From: Candidatus Fermentibacterota bacterium
Lineage (GTDB): Bacteria; Fermentibacterota; Fermentibacteria; Fermentibacterales; JCC-6
Assembly: GCA_030607835.1 (NCBI GenBank)
Contig: JAUWJE010000155.1
Span: 1-5,405 of the forward strand
DNA length: 5,405 nucleotides
Direction: 5' to 3'
A model generated the notes under the pieces. The model saw only the letters and a list, made by a program, of their open reading frames with translations, searched no databases and had not been told where the DNA came from. Numbering within the stretch: position 1 is the first letter of the stretch; every line of letters starts with the position of its first letter. The position numbers and the translations under genes are program-made. This document shows, piece after piece, positions 1 through 5,373 of the stretch.

Positions 1-142
1 CTGTAGCTTCGAATTTTCCGATTATCGCGGAACTGTTATCGTGCGTAAGTACATAATCAGGTTCCACAAATATGATTTCACCTTCACGAACCTTTTTCCC
101 GATAGCCCTGCCAAGGATTTTCATCGCGAATGTTTCACCCAT
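1..142 (-). CDS. 3-isopropylmalate dehydratase / homoaconitase-type large subunit, N-terminal fragment
   Basis: Only the first 47 codons lie in the window; the gene runs off the left edge. Translating the minus strand from the ATG at 142-140 gives MGETFAMKILGRAIGKK, then VREGEIIFVEPDYVLTHDNS and a short SAIIGKFE-containing tail. This is the N-terminal signature of the aconitase-superfamily large subunit of 3-isopropylmalate dehydratase and related homoaconitases: an MGxTxAEKI opening, a G-x-x-V-x-x-G-E-I-x-x-V turn, and an HDN segment near the substrate pocket. Family enzymes use a [4Fe-4S] cluster to move a hydroxyl between adjacent carbons of a hydroxy-acid in leucine or lysine biosynthesis; the cluster cysteines lie outside this window. 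An in-frame ATG exists at 160-158, but family homology begins at 142, and GGAAGG lies 10 bases before it, so 142 is preferred. The fragment cannot separate leuC from a homoaconitase or a paralogue, so no symbol is given. Confidence 0.82.
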   Translation of the reverse strand, partial: MGETFAMKILGRAIGKKVREGEIIFVEPDYVLTHDNSSAIIGKFEAT

Positions 143-188
143 GATTAAGAAACCTTCCATCAAATAGTGGCACACCTGCTGAGAATCG

Positions 189-219
189 ATTCATTATAGT
201 ATGAATTATACAACCGGTT
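189..219. promoter_or_regulatory. Divergent promoter region with a 6-6-6 inverted repeat
   Basis: The 129 bases between the two divergent start codons (143-271) hold no gene. At 189-206 is a perfect inverted repeat, ATTCAT-TATAGT-ATGAAT, followed by the 8-base palindrome AACCGGTT at 212-219. Read on the minus strand, two exact TATAAT boxes are present (198-193 and 210-205), either of which could be the -10 of the dehydratase-like gene; neither has a good -35 at 16-18 bases. On the plus strand TATAGT (195-200) and TATACA (207-212) are weaker -10 candidates for the oxidase gene. The inverted repeat covers one of the minus-strand -10 boxes, as a repressor site would. The boxes are visible in sequence; their function is inferred. 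Confidence 0.35.
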
Positions 220-271
220 CCTTGAGTAGTAACCCCACCCTGGAAAAGAGCATTCCTGGTGAGAGGAACAG

Positions 272-1747
272 ATGAGATCAATTACGGGAAAAGAAAATAT
301 TGAGGATTCATGTGCGAATATACTCACGGATGAATCAAACCTGGCCGGAGCTTGGTGTGATATTGCTGTCTGGCCTGAAACTTCGGTAGAAGCACAGGCT
401 TTTATACAAAGCTCCGCGAAAGATGGAGTTCCCATCACGGTCTCAGGAGGACTTACGGGAATCGCGGGAGGAGCATTACCTGAGGGAGGCGCGGTTGTCT
501 CAACATCATGCATGAAAAAGATAGAGTATGAAGATAATGGACTGATTAAAGCAGAAGCGGGAGTAACTATCGAGGAACTCCAGAGATTCATTTCATCAGA
601 AGCCGGCCAATTCTTCTACCCGCCGGATCCGACCGAAGAAACGGCTTCTATAGGTGGCACTATCGCTACGGATGCATCGGGTGCAGACAGTTTTCTTTAT
701 GGTTCAACAAGAGAATGGATTCAAAAGCTGGAACTTGTTCTCCCCTCGGGAAAGCTGCTGGAGATCGAAAGGGATCAGTACAGATTTGAGGATTTAATGT
801 GCAGGCATCCTGATATTGGAACCCTGATCCTGCCGAAACTCAGTAGAAAACAGTCACCGAAGAATGCCGCAGGATACTATATGCATCCCGATATGGATCT
901 GATTGATCTGTTTATCGGTTCTGAGAGTACGCTGGGACTGATAACCAGAGCCTGGTTGAAACTTGCTCCGGTTCCGTCTTTTCTGTTCGATCTGACAGTC
1001 TTCCCTGAGGATTTCGTATCCTTCTGGAATCTTTTTGAAAATCTATTAAATACCGGCGATTCGCTTTTAATAAGAGCAATTGAAATGATGGATGATCGCT
1101 GCATTGATTTCATCCGGTCTCATTCTGGAGACTTCCCCCTTCCTCCTGAAAATGCCCATTGCGCGCTTCTTCTAAGAGCAGAAGCCTGGAATGATGATCA
1201 ATTGGATGAAGCATTGACTGCAATGGACGAAATTCTGGAGAAATCGAACGTTAGTTCAGAAACCGCGTGGGGTGGTTTTGAGCCTTCCGAACAACAGAAA
1301 ATACGCGATTTCAGGCATGCTCTGCCGGAATCTGTGAATCACATCATTTCGGAGGCGAGAAGGGAATGTCCATCCATCCACAAACTGGGTTCAGATGGAG
1401 CGGTAGAGCCATCAAAACTCAGGGAGTACTACTTCAGAACAAGGGAAATTCTGGAAGAAAGAAATCTGCCTTATGTTATTTTCGGGCATGCGGGACAGGG
1501 GCATATCCACGCTAATGCACTGCCGCACAGCCTGAAGGAACTTGTGCTTGCGGAGGAGGCAATGCGTGAGATTGCTGCTGCGGCAGTTGAAATGGGTGGA
1601 ACTGTGTCCGCGGAACATGGTCTTGGAAAACTCAAAGTCGGTTTCCTGAGCCTCATGTATACCGAAAATGAGATTAAGGGTATGGAGTCAATTCGTCGGG
1701 TTATCGATCCGGACTGTCTTTTTTCGCGATCGCTGAAATTCCCCTGA
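272..1747 (+). CDS. FAD-linked oxidase, GlcD / D-2-hydroxyacid dehydrogenase type
   Basis: A 491-residue flavoprotein of the VAO/PCMH fold, the family of glycolate oxidase GlcD, D-lactate and D-2-hydroxyglutarate dehydrogenases, which oxidise a 2-hydroxyacid to a 2-oxoacid. The N-terminal FAD-binding domain (about 25-235) shows the pyrophosphate loop ITVSGGLTGIAGGALP (55-70), the block YPPDPTEETASIGGTIAT (116-133), KNAAGY (197-202) and the closing IGSESTLGLIT (215-225). The C-terminal FAD-oxidase domain carries FGHAGQGHIHAN (404-415) and GGTVSAEHGLG (442-452), which align with the metal/substrate motifs HxGDGNxH and the GxxSxEHGxG segment. Oddly, GDGN reads GQGH, so the usual Asp and Asn are replaced while the outer histidines and Glu448 are kept. 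GAGAGG five bases before the ATG supports this start. There is no signal peptide or iron-sulfur domain, so it is probably cytoplasmic with a separate electron acceptor. The substrate cannot be told from sequence; alkyl-DHAP synthase-like roles are less likely. Confidence 0.85.
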   Translation: MRSITGKENIEDSCANILTDESNLAGAWCDIAVWPETSVEAQAFIQSSAKDGVPITVSGGLTGIAGGALPEGGAVVSTSCMKKIEYEDNGLIKAEAGVTIEELQRFISSEAGQFFYPPDPTEETASIGGTIATDASGADSFLYGSTREWIQKLELVLPSGKLLEIERDQYRFEDLMCRHPDIGTLILPKLSRKQSPKNAAGYYMHPDMDLIDLFIGSESTLGLITRAWLKLAPVPSFLFDLTVFPEDFVSFWNLFENLLNTGDSLLIRAIEMMDDRCIDFIRSHSGDFPLPPENAHCALLLRAEAWNDDQLDEALTAMDEILEKSNVSSETAWGGFEPSEQQKIRDFRHALPESVNHIISEARRECPSIHKLGSDGAVEPSKLREYYFRTREILEERNLPYVIFGHAGQGHIHANALPHSLKELVLAEEAMREIAAAAVEMGGTVSAEHGLGKLKVGFLSLMYTENEIKGMESIRRVIDPDCLFSRSLKFP

Positions 1748-1763
1748 TGGACTTGATGAGATT

Positions 1764-2117
1764 ATGAGAATCGGGAAGAAAATAGTGCACGAAAAGGATC
1801 GGTTCCAGGCTTTTTCAGTCCCGTGTGACAATCCGGCTGAAGTGAACTGTATCATTAAACAGCTCACGGATGAATATCGACTGAAGAAGGCATCTCATCT
1901 GAGCTGGGCTCTCCGCAACGAGCGCAGCGACTCAATAAGGGAAATAAAGAATGATGGAGGAGCAAGCGGCGCGGGTAACTGCATACTGGAGATAATGCGT
2001 AAAATGAATGCCACTGACACTCTTGTGCTTGTAGCAAGATGGTACGGTGGCAGACACCTCGGAGGACTTCGGTTCAGGATTTACAGGAGGCTGACGGCGG
2101 AGATCCTGAATGAATGA
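1764..2117 (+). CDS. IMPACT family (UPF0029) single-domain protein
   Basis: A 117-residue protein made of just the IMPACT/UPF0029 N-terminal domain. Recognisable blocks are KASHLSWAL (42-50, matching the family's 'AsH.xxAy' strand), NDGGASGAGNCILEIM (63-78, matching the DDGExxxAG loop) and LVLVARWYGGRHLGGLRF (87-104). The RWYGG-x-x-LG-x-x-RF form is that of eukaryotic IMPACT/Yih1 rather than the RYFGG-x-x-LG-x-GGL-x-RAY of bacterial YigZ. The C-terminal DUF1949 domain of YigZ (about 200 residues in total) is absent. Eukaryotic members regulate the Gcn2 kinase through translation-linked contacts; the bacterial role is not established, so none is assigned. The start lies 16 bases after the oxidase stop with only a weak GATGAG upstream, so it is probably co-transcribed and may depend on ribosomes finishing the oxidase gene. 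Its 3' end lies 6 bases from the convergent repressor gene. Confidence 0.8.
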   Translation: MRIGKKIVHEKDRFQAFSVPCDNPAEVNCIIKQLTDEYRLKKASHLSWALRNERSDSIREIKNDGGASGAGNCILEIMRKMNATDTLVLVARWYGGRHLGGLRFRIYRRLTAEILNE

Positions 2118-2123
2118 ATTGCT

Positions 2124-2441
2124 TTACTCCCGCACATGCTCCAGACCGATGGATACAAGTGCTCTTACGTGATCATCGGCAAGACTGTAGTAGACGTGTC
2201 TTCCCTCTCTTCTGCCGGTAACAAGTTTGGCGGTCCGGAGGGATCGAAGTTGATGTGAAATGGCTGAAACACTCACATCCGACTGATCAGCCAGTTCACA
2301 GACACATTTCTCCTCACTGAGAAGATTTATCAGGAGTCCGAGCCTTGTGGTGTCAGACATCTGGTGAAAAAGCTCCGCAAGCGAGAATAGTTCCTCAGGA
2401 TCAGGTTTCCGGATTTCTCTGCCGGATGCGGAATCAGACAT
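2124..2441 (-). CDS. ArsR/SmtB family metal-responsive repressor
   Basis: A 105-residue winged-helix repressor of the ArsR/SmtB family, which leaves its operator when metal binds. The helix-turn-helix spans about 44-74: EKCVCELADQSDVSVSAIS, then HQLRSLRTAKLV. The wing follows at GRREGRHVYYSL (76-87). Two metal sites are visible. Cys46 and Cys48 in EKCVCELA match the alpha3 CxC of CadC-like sensors. Asp89, His91, His102 and Glu105 reproduce exactly the spacing of the SmtB alpha5 zinc ligands (D-x-H-x10-H-x2-E). There is no cysteine in the N-terminal arm, so a full CadC-type four-thiolate site is unlikely. Zn(II) is the best-supported inducer, with Cd/Pb/Co possible. Translation starts inside the end of the permease gene (8-base overlap, ATGTCTGA), with GAGGAG four bases before the ATG, so the two are co-transcribed and probably coupled. 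The repressor most likely controls its own operon through the palindrome at 3710-3723. Confidence 0.9.
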   Translation of the reverse strand: MSDSASGREIRKPDPEELFSLAELFHQMSDTTRLGLLINLLSEEKCVCELADQSDVSVSAISHQLRSLRTAKLVTGRREGRHVYYSLADDHVRALVSIGLEHVRE

Positions 2442-3675
2442 AACGCTCCTCTCTTACAGTATATCCCTTCTGTTCTACAGCCCTGACAGCCATTCCAGGA
2501 TCAAAATCCCCGCTCCGGTCAATATTGAGTAATGCATTGCCATCTGAGGCGGATACAGTCGCACCCAGAACACCAGGGAGTTCTGAAAGGACGGAACTCA
2601 CTTTCATCTCACAACTCGAGCATCCCATACCCTCTATTTGCATCAGGAATACAGAATCAGCATTATCCTTCCGGAACAGTTTCTTCAGATACCTGAGAAT
2701 GTCCTTCACAGCAAACCAGGCAATGCCGGTAATGAGCAGAATTCCAGCGCCCGTCGTTAGAACAGAAGTTATCGAATTCATTGAATGTCCGGTGTCGTGA
2801 ATTCCTGATACTGCGATATTCATTGAATTCAGAACTCCACCCGCTGTAAGACTCACTGCAATCACGGTCAGAATGTAGATCAGGAAGACCCTTGTTCCGA
2901 GAGCTTTCCGCACAGCTCCCATGGTTGCGGCGTTTGTTGCCGGTCCGGCAATCAGAAAGACCAGCGCGCTGCCAACGGGGAAACCGGCGTAGATCAAACC
3001 CGCTGCGATGGGAACGGATGCAGTTGAGCAAACGTACAGAGGAATGCCTATTGCCAGCGCAGCAAGAAGACCAAGTGGACCTCCAAGTAAGGTATATTCG
3101 GAAAGTTGCCCCGGCTCTAGGAATGTGGTTATCAGCGCTGATACGATTATACCTATAGCAAGCCACCCATAGATGTCTCTGAATATCGTTCCAAAGAAGT
3201 AGTTCCATATCCTCGAAGGTAAGGAACCGGTTTCGACTTCAGTGCAGCCTATCGCCGTTCCCGCGTTCTCCATTCCATTCCCTGTCTTATCCGCTATCGT
3301 ACCGCCGATCACTCCCGCCAGAAAAGCCGTGATAACCTTTGCAAGTGCAACAGGCCATCCGAGTACTCCCCATGTGACCGCGATAGAATCAACACCTGTC
3401 TGAGGAGTGCTGATAAGAAATGATGTGACTGCTCCCTTTGAAGCTCCGTCCCTCCGGAGCCCCAGAGCAGCCGGCAGAACCCCACATGAGCAGAGAGGAA
3501 GCGGAACACCGACAAGAGCTGCTTTCATACTGCTCCTGAACCCCGGCTGGCCCAGATGAGAAAGAATTTTGTCCTTCTTAACAAACACATGCAGAATTCC
3601 AGCAATCAACAATCCGAATATGAGTGATGGAGCAAGTGCCAGAATTGTACTCCATACAGCATCTATTAACTCCAT
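2434..3675 (-). CDS. SO_0444-like Cu/Zn efflux permease with C-terminal HMA domain
   Basis: A 413-residue inner-membrane permease of the PF03773 (ArsP-type, formerly DUF318) family, close in architecture to the SO_0444 Cu/Zn efflux group. About eight hydrophobic segments occupy residues 8-325. Hallmarks are VPLPLCSCGVLPAALGLRR (57-75, with Cys62 and Cys64), FLISTPQTGVDSI (86-98), IPLYVCSTASVPIAAGL (211-227, with Cys216) and LIAGPATNAATM (241-252). A His-bearing loop, SGIHDTGHSMNS, lies at 290-301. A soluble heavy-metal-associated domain follows (about 341-410), with IEGMGCSSCEMKV carrying the metal-binding Cys352 and Cys355. The domain probably collects metal in the cytoplasm and passes it to the pore for export. 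The longer reading from ATG 3690 is disfavoured: it has no ribosome site, whereas the ATG at 3675 has GGAGGT seven bases upstream. The gene is first in an operon with the ArsR-type repressor. PF03773 also includes organoarsenical exporters, but the HMA domain and the SmtB-like partner favour Zn/Cu. Confidence 0.88.
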   Translation of the reverse strand: MELIDAVWSTILALAPSLIFGLLIAGILHVFVKKDKILSHLGQPGFRSSMKAALVGVPLPLCSCGVLPAALGLRRDGASKGAVTSFLISTPQTGVDSIAVTWGVLGWPVALAKVITAFLAGVIGGTIADKTGNGMENAGTAIGCTEVETGSLPSRIWNYFFGTIFRDIYGWLAIGIIVSALITTFLEPGQLSEYTLLGGPLGLLAALAIGIPLYVCSTASVPIAAGLIYAGFPVGSALVFLIAGPATNAATMGAVRKALGTRVFLIYILTVIAVSLTAGGVLNSMNIAVSGIHDTGHSMNSITSVLTTGAGILLITGIAWFAVKDILRYLKKLFRKDNADSVFLMQIEGMGCSSCEMKVSSVLSELPGVLGATVSASDGNALLNIDRSGDFDPGMAVRAVEQKGYTVREERYV

Positions 3676-3682
3676 CTGTCTG

Positions 3683-3688
3683 ACCTCC
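3683..3688 (-). promoter_or_regulatory. Shine-Dalgarno site that fixes the permease start
   Basis: The minus strand reads GGAGGT here, followed by seven bases and then the ATG at 3675-3673. This near-perfect ribosome site lies inside the five codons that a start at 3690 would add, and the upstream ATG has only A-rich sequence before it. The site therefore decides for the 413-residue product. Confidence 0.8.
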
Positions 3689-3693
3689 ATTTT

Positions 3694-3724
3694 TCTATAT
3701 TTAAATATATGAACATTTGTTCAA
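3694..3724 (-). promoter_or_regulatory. Candidate promoter of the efflux operon
   Basis: On the minus strand TTGAAC (3724-3719) could serve as a -35 box. AATATA (3701-3696) lies after a 17-base spacer, with TATAGA (3699-3694) as an alternative at 19 bases. A different choice is TATATT (3709-3704) as the -10 with a weak ATTTAC (3732-3727) as the -35. Every arrangement puts the operator-like palindrome within the promoter. With the first choice transcription would begin near 3690-3686, too close to the upstream ATG to be consistent with its use, which again favours the start at 3675. The boxes are approximate. Confidence 0.4.
3710..3723. promoter_or_regulatory. ArsR/SmtB-type operator, TGAACA-N2-TGTTCA
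   Basis: A perfect inverted repeat, TGAACA-TT-TGTTCA, 35 bases upstream of the permease start in an AT-rich tract (flank ATAT on the left, ATTG on the right). ArsR/SmtB repressors bind imperfect 12-2-12 palindromes, and SmtB/ZiaR-type sites carry a TGAA...TTCA core like this one. The operon's own SmtB-like repressor is the obvious ligand. The match is seen directly; binding is inferred. Only the inner six bases per arm are perfect; beyond them the symmetry is patchy. Confidence 0.65.
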
Positions 3725-3812
3725 TTGTAAATAGTAGATCAGACTATCAATCCGCATATTTCGGCAGAGTTAGCGATGGCGTGAAATTCAGTTTTCCATT
3801 GGTTACACGGAT

Positions 3813-3850
3813 GATTGGATGCTTGCCCAATCGCACATGCGAAATAATAT
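3813..3850 (+). promoter_or_regulatory. Candidate promoter of the secreted-protein gene, with embedded palindrome
   Basis: TTGCCC (3823-3828), a 16-base spacer and TAATAT (3845-3850) form a plausible sigma-70-like promoter (4 of 6 matches in each box) about 50 bases before the ATG at 3901. Two inverted repeats overlap it: GATTGG-N8-CCAATC (3813-3818 and 3827-3832) covers the -35, and TCGCA-CA-TGCGA (3831-3842) fills the spacer. The latter placement is typical of a regulator site. The remaining bases of the 3676-3900 intergenic region hold the efflux-operon control elements and a weak ATAGT/ACTAT hairpin (3731-3747); no small gene is evident. Confidence 0.35.
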
Positions 3851-3900
3851 TGTAGCGATTTGGAAGGAAATTACTCGCTTCGTCTCTGGAGGTACATTTA

Positions 3901-5310
3901 ATGAACTTGAAACTCGTCCTTTTAAGTATGATACTCAGCCTGCTCTCGATCTCAAGCGCGGATGAATGGCTTACGGAAGAGATACTCGATCACTCCGGCA
4001 TAGGGTCGGACTGCGATCTGGTTATCGATGAGTCACGCGGGCTCCACATCTGCTTCCATTATATGTCGAACACGCTTCCAGGATCGAACCTTTACTGCGC
4101 TTACAAGGAAGATTCAAGTGATGGTTGGGAGATCACACCGGTAGATGTTGATAATTATGATTTCCTTGGTGATGATTGCGAGATCGACCTGGATTCGGAT
4201 GAGAATCCGCATATCTCCTACTTATTCGAGAGAGACTTCGAGTACCTCCCGTATGTCAAGTATGCAGCCTTCAACGGTACATCATGGCAAATGGAACAAC
4301 TTACAACCTACCCCCAATGGGCTGGACCAGGTACTTCTCTGTTCATGGATGCAGATGATAATCCTCACCTGTTCTATCCCAGATACGGTGAACTGGTTTA
4401 TCAGTGGAATGACGGGACGGATACATGGATTTCTGAAACTCTGGAATCCGGATACATGTTCTTCTATCCCCACACAGCAGGAGATCCGTCCGGAAACATC
4501 GGTGTAGCTTACTTCTATCTTTACTCACAACAATCTGATCTGGAACTTCATTACGCCTATAATGACGGGGCTTCCTGGAATGCAGAAACTGCATTCAATG
4601 CCAACCCCTGCAGGAGCACGTGGCAGCTCGACATGGTTTACGACCTCGACAGCCATCCTCACATAGTCTACGTCGCCACACAGGAGACAGACGACATGTC
4701 CTTACTCCTGCACACATGGCACGACGGCTCGGTCTGGAGCACGGACAACCTGGGTGCGACATCCACAGGGAGTTATACCTTTCCCTCAATCGCGGTCGAT
4801 GACGACAACCATATCCATATCTCCTACAGCCTGAGACCCACTGGCAGCGGCGATGGAGTCCTCCATCATATTTCCGATGAAAGTGACACATGGGCTGATG
4901 TTATTGTCAAGGACGGCATAAATTCCTGGAACACAGCGATTGACATCGCCCCGGACAACCAGCCCCACATCATCTACTACAACTACAGCGGGGGCATAAC
5001 AAACCATGCCTGGCGCACTGATGGAACCGGCATCGAAGACTCTCCCGGAAGCCCTGTCGCCGTTCTCCTGGGCTCACCTTATCCGACCCCCTGCTCCGGA
5101 TTCTCTTCGGTCGGATACACTATCACTGAGAATACTACTGTACGGCTCGAACTCTACGACATGTCGGGCAGAGTGGTCACCACGCTCACGGAGGGTTTCC
5201 ACCAGGCCGGTGATTACCAGACTGATGTGTCAGACCTGTCACCGGGAGTTTACATCTTCAGGTTAACAACTGTTGAAGCAATTGAGACCAGGAAGCTGGT
5301 CGTGCTGTAA
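3901..5310 (+). CDS. Secreted beta-propeller-like protein with C-terminal sorting-type domain
   Basis: A 469-residue exported protein of unknown function. Residues 1-20 form a signal peptide (MNLKLVLLSM, hydrophobic core, SISSA before DEW) with no lipobox cysteine. Residues 21-371 hold repeats of roughly 45-50 residues with the pattern 'xIDxDxDNxPHIxY ... LxYAYNDGxxW'. Clear units start near 37, 92, 145, 191, 241, 294 and 345; the last lacks its final strand. PHI/PHL-Y motifs occur at 103-107, 155-159, 253-257 and 355-359. This is the style of beta-propeller proteins, and a seven-bladed form is possible. Residues 391-469 form a Por_Secre_tail/FlgD-Ig-like module with GSPYPTPCSG, LELYDMSGRVV, SPGVYIFRL and a terminal RKLVVL, as in cargo displayed or exported by type IX-like systems. 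GGAGGT seven bases before the ATG fixes the start. It stands alone as a transcription unit ending in the hairpin at 5339-5373. No catalytic motif is recognised. Confidence 0.85.
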   Translation: MNLKLVLLSMILSLLSISSADEWLTEEILDHSGIGSDCDLVIDESRGLHICFHYMSNTLPGSNLYCAYKEDSSDGWEITPVDVDNYDFLGDDCEIDLDSDENPHISYLFERDFEYLPYVKYAAFNGTSWQMEQLTTYPQWAGPGTSLFMDADDNPHLFYPRYGELVYQWNDGTDTWISETLESGYMFFYPHTAGDPSGNIGVAYFYLYSQQSDLELHYAYNDGASWNAETAFNANPCRSTWQLDMVYDLDSHPHIVYVATQETDDMSLLLHTWHDGSVWSTDNLGATSTGSYTFPSIAVDDDNHIHISYSLRPTGSGDGVLHHISDESDTWADVIVKDGINSWNTAIDIAPDNQPHIIYYNYSGGITNHAWRTDGTGIEDSPGSPVAVLLGSPYPTPCSGFSSVGYTITENTTVRLELYDMSGRVVTTLTEGFHQAGDYQTDVSDLSPGVYIFRLTTVEAIETRKLVVL

Positions 5311-5338
5311 CGAAGAATGTGAATACTGCTACAATAGA

Positions 5339-5373
5339 AAAACCGGGGAATAAATTATTTATACCCCGGTTTT
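5339..5373. terminator. Rho-independent stem-loop, possibly bidirectional
   Basis: AAAACCGGGG (5339-5348) pairs perfectly with CCCCGGTTTT (5364-5373). The 15-base interior, after one A-A mismatch, can extend the stem with ATAAA/TTTAT around a small loop. It starts 29 bases after the stop codon of the secreted-protein gene. The T-run is short (TTTT then C) and part of the stem on the plus strand, but five As on the left side (5338-5342) give a U-run in the opposite direction, so it may serve a convergent gene beyond the right edge as well. Confidence 0.8.

Noticed and set aside
143..160. Upstream in-frame ATG at 160 for the dehydratase-like gene
   Set aside because: It adds MEGFLI before the family's usual MGxTF opening, and the added codons contain the GGAAGG that would serve the ATG at 142.
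160..591. 143-codon open frame on the minus strand
   Set aside because: It lies antisense to the start of the FAD oxidase, crosses its promoter region, and shows no recognisable domain.
2663..3208. 181-codon open frame on the minus strand inside the permease gene
   Set aside because: It is another frame of the permease gene, rich in Arg, Ser and Trp, with no family features.
2434..3675. Organoarsenical (ArsP) permease
   Set aside because: Same broad family, but the HMA domain with CSSC, the CSCG motif and the SmtB-type zinc sensor fit Cu/Zn efflux better. It is not formally excluded.
3676..3690. Upstream ATG at 3690 as the start of the permease (418 residues)
   Set aside because: It lacks a ribosome site, while the next in-frame ATG at 3675 has GGAGGT at seven bases; the five extra codons would contain that site.
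4595..4891. 98-codon minus-strand frame opposite the propeller gene
   Set aside because: Cys- and Arg-rich translation typical of the antisense of a GC-rich coding stretch; noted only as a sign of the codon shift.
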